From Ascaphus truei (taxonomy: Eukaryota > Chordata > Amphibia > Anura > Ascaphidae): a stretch of 64,000 bases of DNA. The notes under the pieces are model-generated. The model saw nothing but the letters and a program-made list of their open reading frames with translations. It ran no database searches and was not told where the DNA came from. Made by a program: the position numbers and the translations under genes. Position 1 is the first letter of the stretch, and each line of letters starts with the position of its first letter. Of the stretch, positions 9,823 to 20,770 are shown one piece after another. The stretch is from contig CM071569.1 in the NCBI GenBank assembly GCA_036426205.1, positions 7,411,704 to 7,475,703 of the forward strand. The letters run 5' to 3'.

Positions 9823-12279
9823 AACAAAAACAAAAGCTGAGATTCTTGCTGTAAGATCACTTGTGATTAACAATCCTGACTGATAAATTAACATGCAGAA
9901 AAACTTGACTCCTAATATAATGCAAAATGCTCCTAATTGTTGCCCTGTGGGGATGATCTCAGTCTGTATTGAACACTCCCACTTTTGGTCATTTGCATGC
10001 AGGGAAGAAGCTGTAGGCTCAGCAGGACACCGCTTACAATTTGCTATAAAAAAGTATGGAAATATCCTTAGTGACTCACGTGGGACAGTCGTTAACACAA
10101 TTGTAAGCATTCTACGGGGCATGTATTTAAATGCGCCCTTTTATTTTATTTGCACGTTTCCCCTGCGTTTGAGCAGGCATTATTTGACAACCTGCTGGCG
10201 ATATAAGCAACTGGTGTTCAGACCAGCTTAGACTACAGGCAGTAAAAAGGCAGATCAAACTGTGCGAACAAGCAACACAACTTGCCTAATTCAATATAAA
10301 TGTATTTTAATTGTTGCCTATATAAAATGCACCACCTATAGTATACAAGCTCTTTACTCACAGAGATGAAGAACACAATTTGGTCTAAAAATCGTGTGAA
10401 TGCTGCATTATAGCCGAGTGTCCTTAAATGACACCCTACGTGCGCACTCTTATATTTCTATATGCTATTTCAGTCACATGAATTGATGGAGATGAGCCAA
10501 GAATCCAATTGTTAAATGTGTTTTGTTTTCGGTTACGTATGTGTCGGGGCTGTTGCTTGACTTTGCCATTAAAACATTAACAGAAAGCCGTTTTCAGTGT
10601 AAACAGCACACCTATGTAATTTGTAATCCTAAAATGTGCAATTATGAAAAAGATTATGGATTTTATAGATAATTTGGCAAACTGGCCCTCTGCTCATAAG
10701 AGCTCTCTCATCATAGAGATACATTAGTGTCTGTTTCAATCTGCTCAGAGCCTGTTCCCGTGTTATTGTTATAAAGTCCCAACTGGAATCTAGCAGGGAG
10801 ATTGTGAATCACAAGTAATTAACTATGATCTATTATAGCAAGATTTCAATGGAAATGCCAGGGAGTAGTAGTAGACTGATAGTGATGGTGCTGTTTGTGA
10901 AGTGGTAGGTTATTTCTGACTCCTTGAGCCAGTGTGTAAGCTGTTGAAGGCGGGGGGTTCATAATACTTGTGAAGGCCATGTACAAAAAAGAGTTAAACC
11001 GGCCAGTGCTTAATGACTTAACCCATTCAACAAAAAAACAGTAAGATAAAGCACTGTATTTAACTCCTTAGTACTTGTGGTGCTGGCAACTTGTTAAAGC
11101 AGTGTCATGCAGAACCGTGGCCAGTGGTGGAGTTTACGTAGATCCACACACAGGTTAATCCTCTAAGCATGGACACACCCACTGCCTTTAGCTGATATCT
11201 GCATATTGTGTCACTGTGCTTCCAGGTTCTTCCCCATTCCAGTTCTCCAGGGCCAGAACAGCTACTTGAACTCTTACCTGCCATAAAATTCATTTGAAAA
11301 CTAGATAGCTTTTAAAATGCCAATTGCTAGTAGTGAATGCAGACACAGATTTGTCCTTGACATCTGTCCTTACAACATCCATGCCAGAGAGATGTACTGT
11401 ATCAGGGAAGGTCACCAACTCTGAATGTTACTTTTCCACCACAGAAAGCGCTTCAACTGCAGGAGGCTGGACACACCGCGGTTCATGGATAAGTGCTTTT
11501 CAGGTGCCCTGCGTGACAATAGAGCACGTTTATCACCGCGGGAAAGTTTATCAGCTCATTCTGTACCTGTATGTTTTTCCAGGACAAGTAAAAAAAAGTC
11601 ATTATGAATCAAATGGAAACCACCGGTTCCATATGTCATAACCGGTTTATAATTAATACCACTTTAGACAGATTTGAGGTTTATTATTCATAATCGTCCT
11701 GCACAGCACCCAGTCTGTACAAAGGCAACACTTCAATCCTGACCTTCAAGCATAAACAGTCTGTAAACACCTTGTTTTCTCAGTTGCTTTTGTGGAAAGA
11801 CACCCCCCCCCCCCCCCCCCCCCAAGCTGTCTCTTCTATCTTTTCTGCATTGCCAACTTTCTATTTTTTCTTAACAGACGGAGCCTTATTTGAGACTCCG
11901 TATAAATTGAACCGGTCTAATGTCTTGTGGGTATGCTCAGGGTTTCTCGCGCACTATTACCGCAAATACAGATGTAGCACGACTTTCTGTCCTGGGCGTC
12001 ACGGAGGAACAAGTTAAAGTCAGCGGCGCCGGGGACTGTGTCTGCTGCGATAGAGCTGCAGGGGGTCAACGCTTCTATATGGGACCCACACAGCATTAAT
12101 CCTTCAGTGCCATGGTCGTGCGACAGCACGTGCTAATGGCACCGACGTCTTGCTACATCTGTGTGTGCCAGTGCTCTATAGCATTGGTTTAATGTCATTG
12201 GTTGCTGATGGGGACAATGACGCTAGATTAAGTTTTATACCCTAAATGTTTGCTTATTCATCGGTTATTCTCAAAATAT
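9823..12279. other. Mostly unrecognised non-coding sequence
   Basis: No gene is supported. The part at 10620-10900 has a mixed, non-repetitive composition with TAATTAAC-type words and could be a conserved non-coding element, but one sequence cannot show conservation. A C run lies at 11803-11823. Confidence 0.45.
11803..11823 (+). repeat. Poly-C tract
   Basis: A run of 21 C. It is likely to vary in length. Confidence 0.9.
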
Positions 12280-12401
12280 ACTGGTCCATAATTACTAAGC
12301 AATGCTATGTTATAAGACACCTTCCGGCCTATTCAAGTGGAAGGGACCAATGGTGTCCTCTGGTGCCATGACATAGCACTGCTTAGTAAGATGGTCCAGT
12401 G
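12280..12401. mobile_element. Small palindromic MITE
   Basis: The left end ACTGGTCCATAATTACTAAG and the right end, read in reverse, ACTGGACCATCTTACTAAG form inverted repeats of about 30 bp that continue into CARTGCTATG. Similar words (AAGACACC, AAGCAGTCTTCTGCT) recur near 16800-16870, so this is probably a small family. Confidence 0.6.
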
Positions 12402-12564
12402 GGAGAATGGTTTCAAAAGCATTGAGCTACTAGTTTCTGTATTTTAAGTTTAAGGCATACTGTATTTTCCTTTTCTTAACCTTGGTTATTCCACTACAAC
12501 AGTAGTGCTCTTACTAGCAGGCCTCTCCTTGGTAAGATGATAAGTGGCATACAAATTATATATA

Positions 12565-12919
12565 CAGTAGAGGCAACTCTTATTCGAACAAAAACCAGTG
12601 GCAATTCCCCAAAAGACCCAGGTACACCCAGGTACATTCTGAATACATGCCTTAAACTTTCCTTAAACTAGCCCCAGCATTTCTGCATTGATTAATGGCC
12701 TATCAGATTAACAGCGGGGGTCCCTGGCAGTCCCATTCAAACTGAATTGGACTGCCAGGGATCCCTGCTGTGTTAATCCTATGGGTCGTTAGTCAATGCA
12801 GAAATGCCTTAAACGTGCCTCAAACTAGCCCAGAACATACCCAGCACATACCCAGCACATACCCAGAATGTAACCCGGCTAGTTTACGGCAAATGTTAGA
12901 ATAAACATTGCCTCTACTG
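12565..12919. mobile_element. Palindromic MITE with TA duplication (Tc1/mariner or pogo type)
   Basis: The 355-bp element begins CAGTAGAGGCAA and ends TTGCCTCTACTG, flanked by TA on both sides. Nearly its whole length folds back: GCATTTCTGCATTGA and GGTCCCTGGCAGTCC on the left are inverted as GGACTGCCAGGGATCC and GTCAATGCAGAAATGC on the right. TA duplication points to the Tc1/mariner superfamily. No transposase is present. Confidence 0.75.
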
Positions 12920-12954
12920 TATATATATATTTTTTATATATTACTGTACAAAAA

Positions 12955-13437
12955 ATAAAAAAGGACTATTGAACTTGCACTCACAAGAGGATAGAAATAA
13001 ATCAGCATTTATGAGATAAATTCTCAGTAGCAGTGACGTCCTTATCCGTGGTAAACAGAAGTCCCAGTTGAATAATATTCTCAAATATGAGATGAATGTA
13101 GAGCAAGTCTGCACTATGCCAGTGTCCCAATGAAACCCTGATGCTCCGGACTACAACCGCAAGGAGCCTGGATACGAACCCGCTGGAACTACTCCACACG
13201 CTGCTTGTACTGGGTTGGAGGGCGTCCTGCCTCCCGCTATGGAGAGTGTATCCAGAGACCGTCAGGGAATAACAATTGTAAACGTGCAGGGACTTTCTCG
13301 TTGGCTAGCGTATGGTGATGTCAGTGCATGCGACGCTACGTCCTGACGCGTTTCGTCACGTGCCGTGACTTCATCAGAGGTTAGCCTTTTCATCTTGCAC
13401 ATATTTAAGTGCATACTATAGCGCTACTTTATTGTTT
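12955..13437 (-). repeat. Penelope-like non-coding segment carrying a hammerhead
   Basis: This unannotated repeat starts at an A-rich edge and ends beyond a well-formed minus-strand hammerhead (13335-13385). It contains no reverse transcriptase. Assignment to Penelope-like elements or their non-autonomous derivatives rests on the ribozyme and on its resemblance to the other hammerhead-bearing segments in this window. Confidence 0.4.
13335..13385 (-). ncRNA. Hammerhead ribozyme, well formed (copy b)
   Basis: Read on the minus strand, the order is GCTA, A, CCT (helix I 5' strand with internal loop), CTGATGA, a single extra A, GTCACG, loop GCA, CGTGAC (a perfect 6-bp helix II), GAAAC, GC, GTC, then AGG, ACG, TAGC (helix I 3' strand). 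Helix III is the ACGCGT palindrome, which in a monomer gives only A-U and C-G pairs; dimer formation could stabilise it. Predicted cleavage follows the C at 13345. All invariant core bases are present. The extra A between A9 and helix II also occurs in copies c and d, and its effect on activity is unknown. Confidence 0.75.
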
Positions 13438-13461
13438 ATATATATATATATATATATATAT
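13438..13461. repeat. TA dinucleotide microsatellite
   Basis: About 12 TA units lie between two hammerhead-bearing repeat segments. Confidence 0.9.
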
Positions 13462-13965
13462 GCAGAAAAAACAGGGACTGCGCTTATTATATTAGTGAGC
13501 AACACAATAAAAATCCAAAAATTATTTCAAATATAAAACCATATATGTTAATAAAAATATAAAATGAGAATATAATAAAAATAAATGATTATAATATATC
13601 TGATGCCTAACTATCCCACATGTATGAACTACTAAAACTATATGATACGTGAATTATTAATAACTATAACTACATAATAAATATAACTCAATGCTTGGGA
13701 GTGATATTTTACATGTACAATATATCCGGATGGGACTCTGAACTATCATAAGTATATCTATATTCTATATCATTCCACACAGAAAATAGTAATGTACTGT
13801 ACCAAATATTTTCTATAATGTCCTAATAAAGGAGGAAAGAATAGTATGGATAATGATACTTAAGAGTCCATAGATAAAAAATCAAACATGTCTTTGCACA
13901 CTAGACACAGGCTGCCTTCTTTGTGGCTCAACGACCTCCCCTTGACCTGTATAGAAAAAAAGAAA
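13462..13965. other. AT-rich sequence, probably Penelope-like
   Basis: The segment is very AT-rich. It begins GCAGAAAAAACAGGGACTGCGC and is followed by AATAAAAAT-type words, resembling the edges of the other hammerhead-bearing segments. No coding similarity. Confidence 0.3.
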
Positions 13966-14200
13966 AGCGCCCAATCCTAGTGCAATACGGTAAAAAAATA
14001 TATGTAAATTTAATATCCCAGATTCACACATGAACACTCACAAACAAACGTTAAAAAAGGCGTATTATGAGTGTATACTCATGCTCCAACGATCCGTGAC
14101 TGTGTCTTTGCTGATCATCAAAACTGCACGCCACGAGTCTCCACACCAGCAGGAACTTGCGATGTTAGTCCTCAATACAGGTATCCTCCGGCAACACACC
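13966..14200. repeat. Left arm of 235-bp inverted repeat
   Basis: This arm matches the reverse complement of 14368-14602 along its whole length with only scattered mismatches; I judge it above 90% identical by eye. Shared blocks include GCGCCCAATCCTAGTGCAAT, GAACACTCACAAACAAACG and CCACACCAGCAGGAACTTGC. The arms are 167 bp apart and the loop contains a hammerhead. Confidence 0.9.
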
Positions 14201-14202
14201 AT

Positions 14203-14250
14203 CAGGGATCCCTGATGAAGTCAGTTTATCTGATGAAACGCATAGGATTG
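14203..14250 (+). ncRNA. Hammerhead ribozyme in the loop of an inverted repeat (copy c)
   Basis: The order is GATCC (helix I), CTGATGA, an extra A, GTCAG, loop TTTAT, CTGAT (helix II with one G-U pair), GAAAC, GCATA, then GGATT (helix I). Helix I pairs GATCC with GGATT. Helix III is weakened because ACGCGT has become ACGCAT, which loses the C-G pair. The core boxes are otherwise intact. It lies between the arms 13966-14200 and 14368-14602. Confidence 0.65.
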
Positions 14251-14367
14251 GGCTATACTTGATATATCTATCTTGGCGCTGCTCCGTGACAGACTATAAG
14301 AGACTTGCACTGTTTTCCATTGGAGCCACACAAAATTGATTCCCCAGCTGGAACCACATACGCCTTT

Positions 14368-14602
14368 GGTGTGTTGCCGGAGGAAACCTGTACAGAGGAC
14401 TAACATCGCAAGTTCCTGCTGGTGTGGAGACTCGTGGCGTGCAGTTTTGATGATCAGCAAAGACACAGTCAGGGATCGTTGGAGCATGAGTATATACTCA
14501 TAAGACGTCTTTTTTAACGTTTGTTTGTGAGTGTTCATTTGTGAATCTGGGATATTAAATTTACATATATTTTTTTTACCGTATTGCACTAGGATTGGGC
14601 GC
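14368..14602. repeat. Right arm of 235-bp inverted repeat
   Basis: This is the reverse complement partner of 13966-14200. A transcript across both arms would form a hairpin of about 235 bp. Minus-strand frames seen here are just the mirror of plus-strand frames in the other arm. Confidence 0.9.
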
Positions 14603-14672
14603 CTCTCCCTCTCTCTCTACTATATCAATATATATATATATCCTATATCAGATAGGAGTACTTGGTAGGTAA

Positions 14673-15874
14673 TCTATACTATAATTCTTAGTTGGATTCC
14701 GTTTGTATGTCAGAAGCATCGAAATCTCACAAACGGCACCACGTAGCACAACCAAACTTTCCCTGTACGTTCTGCTGCGAATTTGTAGGTCAAAGCAACT
14801 ATTTTGGGCTTCACATGTCACTCACCCCCCAAGTTATGGACATTCTAATGTCCAGCAAAAACCTTAGTGCTGGAACAGAGGGGCGGGGGCGGGGCTAATA
14901 AGGGAGGGGGCGTGTCCTTGCCTGTGACAGAGCTGTGCGTGTCATGTGCAGTGAATGTGATTCTCAGCCGGGGCTCCGTGGAGCAGTGTCCCTGTGCCAT
15001 ACTCTGCCCCCTCCGCTCTCCTCCCCCCTCCGCTCTCCTCCTCCCTCCCTCCTCTGAGCTGCTCTAGCAGCCCGGCACTTGCTGCAAACTTACTGTGTGT
15101 GTGTGACACTGTGTGTGTGTGACACTGTGTATGACACTGTGTGTGTGTGTGGCACTGTGTGAGTGTGTGGCACTGTGTGTAACACTGTGTGTGTGTGTGG
15201 CACTGTGTGAGTGCGTGACATTGTGTGTGTGTGTGACACTGTGTGTGACACTGTGTGTGTGTGTGTGGCACTGTGTGTGACACTGTGTGTGTGTGTGGCA
15301 CTGTGTGAGTGTGTGGCACTGTGTGTAACACTGTGTGTGTGTGTGGCACTGTGTGAGTGCATGACATTGTGTGTGTGTGAAACTGTGTGTGTGTGACACT
15401 GTGTGTGTGTGTGTGTGACTATATATATATATATATATTAATTCTACGTTGAATTCCGTCTGTTTGTTTGTATGTCCGAAGCATCAAAATCTCAGAAACG
15501 GCCCCACGGGGCACAACGAAACTTTCACTGGACATTCTGCTGCGTATTTGGCAGCGAGGGGACATGCTACAGCAGCGCAGGGAGATGTTCCGCCAGCGGG
15601 GTGGGGAGGGGAGAGGGGCCAGGGACATGTTCCGGCAGCGGGGGGGAGACAGACACAGACAGACATAGAGACACAAACACACACAGACACAAATCTCACC
15701 CCGCACTACATCCAGCAGCGAGGGGGGAGAGAGGGGGCCGGGGAGATGTGACGCCGGGGGGGTAAGGGGGGAGCTGGGGAAAGGTGCCGCCAGCGGGAGG
15801 GGGGGGGGTTACGGGTGGGCGGGGACATGTATTCAGTATTACATTCCCCGGGCGTAGCCGGGTACAAAAGCTAA
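14673..15874 (+). mobile_element. Non-autonomous Helitron 2, two heads and one tail
   Basis: The 5' end TCTATACTATAATTC follows an A. The 3' end is the hairpin CCCCGGGCGTAGCCGGGT, then ACAAAAG and CTAA, followed by T. This satisfies TC...CTRR with an A/T target. A second head-like block starts near 15430 (AATTCTACGTTGAATTCCG) and parallels the first head: GAAGCATCRAAATCTCA, AAACGGC and ACGTTCTGCTGCG-like words occur in both. Two 5' heads sharing one 3' tail suggest nested or tandem Helitron copies. The interior is low-complexity and encodes no protein. Confidence 0.75.
15094..15418. repeat. TG-based minisatellite inside Helitron 2
   Basis: Imperfect units of GTGTGTGTGTGACACT and GTGTGGCACTGTGTGAG repeat over about 325 bp. 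This creates spurious His/Thr/Ser-rich frames on the minus strand. Confidence 0.9.
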
Positions 15875-15917
15875 TATATATATATACACACACACATACA
15901 CACACACACACACACAC
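15875..15917. repeat. AT and AC dinucleotide microsatellite
   Basis: TA repeats pass into ACAC repeats directly after the Helitron end. Confidence 0.9.
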
Positions 15918-15953
15918 TTAAGGAAAGGTCCTGTTGGAGGACCGAAACGTCGG
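15917..15953 (+). ncRNA. Hammerhead-like motif (copy g)
   Basis: A perfect helix II (GGTCC with GGACC, 7-base loop) is followed by GAAAC and GTC, so the 3' half of a hammerhead is intact with an ACGT palindromic helix III. The upstream CUGANGA box is degenerate (TTAAGGAAA). It is probably inactive or a variant class. Confidence 0.4.
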
Positions 15954-15959
15954 TGTATG

Positions 15960-18105
15960 TGCCACCTATCTTCAATACATCTTTTTGTACTACAACTCCA
16001 TTTGTGTGCTGCCTCTTTCTTGCTGGAAGATTTCTTCAGTCTGCCCGGTGAAAAAGCACGTCCTGTCCTGTGCTGTCTTGGAGTCTTGAAGGCAAATAGT
16101 GGCAATGGTCTCTAACCTCACAGCATCATCACATCTCACAGAACAGAGGAGGTAGGAGCCCAGCAGGTCCCTTGCCACATCCCCGTCAGCCGGCAAGACA
16201 GCCAGTCCATCACCATTATCTGCAACAAGACTCATTACCTGGCTCCGATGAAACCTCCCATTTCCACCATCTGCATTGAATTAAAAAGTGACGAAACCAA
16301 TCAATGTCATTCCGACTGGAAATGCAGTTGACACATTCATTTCCATCTCTGGAGTGCTCTTCAGTTTTTGGAGGCAATTAAAAAAAAAGAAAAAAGAGCT
16401 TTGAAACATTTTTTCATTCTGTACAGAGCATGACAATGAAAACATTGGCAGCAGGATGTTGTACCTCTCAGATCAGGCATTGTACATGGACCAAAACATG
16501 ATTCTGCCTATCCAGAGGCAGTCCCACTGTGCCAGGATCACAAACAGAGGAGATCTCTGGTAATTGCCGGGCTGTGCTTTTGTAATCCTCATAAACTGTG
16601 TACTTTAAAAGGAAACCAGAATTGTGGTGAATTCTGAGAGCTATGTATGCCTAGAAGTGCGCTACAAAAGCAAAAAAGATTGTGCAGCAGATACTGGGGT
16701 AAAAGTTCGTGCAACCTGTGCAGTTTATAGATTTCTCTCGTTCACCTGGGAAAGACCAAATATTTGAAATATTGACAACTGTGTATATATGGCCATATTT
16801 ACGAAGCAGTCTTCTGCTACAAGACACCTTTAAAAGTCATTGGTCAGTAAGGTGTCTTCCAACGACCAGAAGGTATTTTTCTGGGTCAACTGGATACAGA
16901 TTTCAAGTTGTCCTGTCCAGGTAGAGCTGTAATTTGGAATGAGCAGGTGAAGAGTAGGAGCACATACAGTAAGTAATATTATGGGTCAGGTTTGAAATAG
17001 CCGGTCTGGGGTGAAACCCTACTTTTGGCTTGTAATAGCATTAAAAAAAAATCCAACTCTCTAACCTTAAAGACACTAATTGCATAGAAGCTACTGTTGG
17101 ATATTTAGGGTGGCATTCGTATATTGTGTGCAGTTGTAAATTCCAGAACAGATTAGAGGTTAGCAGAGGAATATATGTAGCCCTCATTTTATTAAGCTTG
17201 GTTTTACTTTCCTATGATTCATAAAGCAATGCTGCATACATGCAATACTTATACAGTATGGACAGTGTTTGCTACTTTTACATAGTAAGAGGCCTTATAA
17301 AGAGACATTTGTTCCGTCATTTTCTCCCTTCTCACAAGCCATTAGATTGTACTAAGCAATGCTGTTTTGTGTAATGTTTTTGCGGTGTGTCAGATAGAAA
17401 GTGATCTTAACTCTCAAGCAAAAGCTTGCGTTGACGAGCCCCAGGAGGAATGCGTCCTACCGCAACGAGCGTAAAACCGTATAACGATGGGCCCGATTTC
17501 AGGGTTTGGACGTAGTAACAAAACTAGTGTTGGCGTGAAGTTAACGGCGCTGTGTCACTATTTCAGAAATAAAACTCCAATGTAGAGTTTGGCGCAACAA
17601 AGTAGCAAACCACTGGCCTTAAATTATCTCTCTAAAGTCTTAGATTAGCGCAATTTGTTATGTAATTTTAACCTCTTTTGCAATCATAGGCCTGTGCGTA
17701 ATAACTGCTTGTGTAACGTTTGAGATGAATTGCATTAGCACACGCCCTTCAAAACAGGACTGACCTCAGTGTGCAACAAGTGAGCCTGGCAGAAGGAATC
17801 TCACTAGCTAGTAGTTTGGTCATTGGACGGATAGCTGTTCAAATATGTATTTTAGGCTCTAGACCAGCCTGAGTGAGGTCCACATTTTTCATGATTAGGT
17901 ATCAACGGGTTCCTCTGTAATTCCTCATCACAAGCCATTCCAAACACCCTAACTTCAGCTGTATATATTCTCTTCTTCTGAGGAGGGTCAAGGTAGCATC
18001 ATCAGGTAGCATTTGTGTTTCAAAAGAGCAGCAATTGTAGCCATGGCTTCCAAAAGATGCTGGAAATTGTGGCTTCTTATAGGGTAATGTGGTTGACACC
18101 TGGTC
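15960..18105. other. Mostly unrecognised non-coding sequence
   Basis: No gene is supported. Near 16793-16870 there is a relative of the small MITE at 12280-12401 (CAAGACACC and GGTGTCTT as inverted words). Confidence 0.45.
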
Positions 18106-18109
18106 CCTC

Positions 18110-18312
18110 CAGGACCGTGGTTTCCAAGTCCAGTCCTCAAGAACACCCAACAGGTCAAGTATTTAGGATATCCCTGCCTCAGCACAGGTGGCTCAATCAG
18201 TGAAGTCATTCTGACAGAGGCACTGACCGAGCCACCTGTGCTGAGGCAGGGATATCCTTAAAACCTGACCTGTTGTGTGTTCGAGGACTGGAGTTGCGGA
18301 CCACTGTTCTAG
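18110..18312. mobile_element. Foldback hAT-like repeat, copy 2
   Basis: Both arms are present. The left arm has CCAGTCCTCAAGAACACCC, then GATATCCCTGCCTCAGCACA. The right arm has the inverse, GCTGAGGCAGGGATATCC, then GAGGACTGGAGTTG. The element is non-coding. Confidence 0.8.
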
Positions 18313-20640
18313 GAGCATAATTTAAAAGTTCTAACATTAAGAAGAGCCGTTAAGTCCATTCTAAATTGGATGCCGATATAAGAAAATGTACTGTGAGAAC
18401 ACCAACGTTGAGGTCATGCAAACAAATTCGGGTTAGATAAACCTCTTCCCGTTGAGTTGTTGGGCTAACCAACCCAACGGTGTTCTGCACCTATTTTTGG
18501 CCCACTTTAACTTGAGATATCATTTTTACAAGGCGCAAGAGCCTGTGCAATGAGCTTGTGCTATGAGGCCACCGTCGTTAACCAACTCTAAATTGCCATC
18601 CAGGTTTGTACACGATTGAATTGCCTCTACCACTTTGTGTCCTATTGCTCATGCAAAGCACCTGCGTCTTTGCAAATCTATGTATCCAAACATGCAGCAC
18701 AGCTGGACTGTGCATGACCGGTAATAAAGTGGGACATGTTAAAGTTAAGATGAGGGCAGGAGGACATGGGACATGGGACAAGGTATATTATATTTCTGCA
18801 CAGCAAGCTGTCCCTTGCTTAGGTCTAAGTTAAGTTGAGACTCTCTTGCCGCATTTCTGCCTGGGATTCCGCTGTAATGTACCAACGTATGACAGATGCC
18901 TGAGCTGAGGATTGCAGTCTGTACTTTAAGGCCAAAAGTTCATTTATGCCTATATGTTGCAGAGGGGAAAGTGTTTATTTCTGCATGGCACAAGCAGAAA
19001 ATGAAGAATTGAGACAGATATATGGGCTGTAGTGTAGATGTTTATGGTCTTATCAAGCTGTTACTCCGAGTCCGAATTGAAGTAGAATAAGACTGTACTA
19101 AAATGCAAGCTTCCGCCTTTAAATTAGCTTTGGTGAATTGTACCCCGCGTGACTTTAATGATCATTCGAATTTGCCATCCTTCTGATAAATCACACTTGG
19201 GTCAGAACCCGGTGCAGTTGGTAAAGGGGCTCAGTATGATGCCCTTTTATGCAGATCAGCATCCTTTATTACAAAAGTCCCAGCTGTTTTTGGTTTTCAT
19301 TTTTATTTAAAAACGCCCAATGCATACGGTAGCGTGTGTACATGGCGGCAACTCCTGTTTCTAATCGCACTCTCTGCTCCATCAGGCAGCACAGAGCTTC
19401 CTTCCATGGAGAATACAAAGGATGTTATTATAAAAATGTCTTCGATTTATTCTAGGTCAGCGGATGTTTCTCTGACTCCAGTCAGGAATTTTAGCCAAAA
19501 ATGGCCCGATTGGCCGCTTTGACTGATATAGAATAAGCCCCTAAGCGAGTGACTTTGCAGCCATATGCACTTAGGTTTTAAGCTACATTTTTAAGACTAA
19601 AATATCCAGTTTAAGAAAATAAATCGGTGATCAGGGGAAAAACTGAAGGTAAAACCAGACATCCTATTGTACTGAATGGGGAAGAGATCCTAGTAAATGA
19701 AATCAAACCTTTAAAAAGGTCTACACATTACAACGCAACATTGTGAAATGTGGGATGTTACTGGCGGCTCCATTTGTTTCAACAGAGCCGCCCGTAAAGT
19801 GCGAGATAAACATTGCGTGAGCAGTATCATGCAATCACATCTGCTACATCTGTACTCTGTACCAGAATTCTCCCTCACCCTGATGTGTTACAAGATGCGG
19901 ATAATTACAGGATTCCCAGAGGCCCGGGTTACTTTGGAGCGTAGAGGGTTGTGCCATGTGACAATTGTCTGACTCCCCCCACCCCTTGTTACTCCTTGCC
20001 TGTCAACGAATGATCCAGTGTCAGGCAGTGATCCAGGCAGATAGTGATCCAGGCAGGCAGGCGTTCCCATTGCCAGATCAGTTCTCGAGTTGAGCCTTTG
20101 TGATGACGGCGTTGAGAAGTTGAAGAGTAGTCATCCTCTAATTATTCCTGTCACTCACTGGCTGCAGTACGAGGTGTTATTTCCCCCGCTCTGCGGCATT
20201 GTACAGAACTAAATTAAAATTAAAAGACAGCCAATTCAGCCCTATACTGTTCCAGGCTCGCGTGTACCTGTCAGAGTTCAGGGATGCAAATTGGCGGTGA
20301 GCTCGCGGACTGAAGATGAAATTTTTTTTCAAGAGTGTTTTGTTTTACTGTTGAAGTCCAGTAAAGCTGCAAATGAGCAGCATTGACTTCTAATGAGAGA
20401 CTCACATACTCCACATGAGACTGTAGCTCAGATTTACTTATGGTTTCAAATCTCGGTTCACCTTAAAAAAAAACAGCCTTCTATGCTGCTCACTTATTTA
20501 TTCTGCGTCGTGTGAACGGGTGAGGATCCGGGTGTGGGGCGGGTGCAGCCGTACGCTGGCAGGGTTCTGGTTGAGACCACCACAGAAAAAAAGACTGATC
20601 AATTGAACTATATTTAAGAGCGTGGGCCTTAAAGCAGCAA
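18313..20640. other. Mostly unrecognised non-coding sequence
   Basis: No protein similarity and no clear repeats. A short imperfect palindrome (CCGTTGAGTTGTTGG ... CCAACCCAACGG) lies near 18447-18480. A small GTGATCCAGGCAG duplication lies near 20025-20060. Confidence 0.45.
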
Positions 20641-20770
20641 TACAGGTTTCACTTTTTATTACAGGATTGAAGCAGGGGGTCTACAGGGCTGAACAGTGTT
20701 AATTTAGCTATTGGGACACCCTGCTTCAAGAGATACTTACCTCCGTAGGGGTGCCAGTATCTCTGCAGGT
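20641..20770. repeat. MITE family B fragment
   Basis: The segment shares TTGAAGCAGGGGGTCT, a GGGACACCCTGCTTC block and GAGATACTTACCTCCG with the element at 9509-9822. Only part of the family is present. Confidence 0.55.

Noticed and set aside
15090..15399. His/Thr/Ser-rich frames
   Set aside because: They come from TG-based repeats inside Helitron 2.
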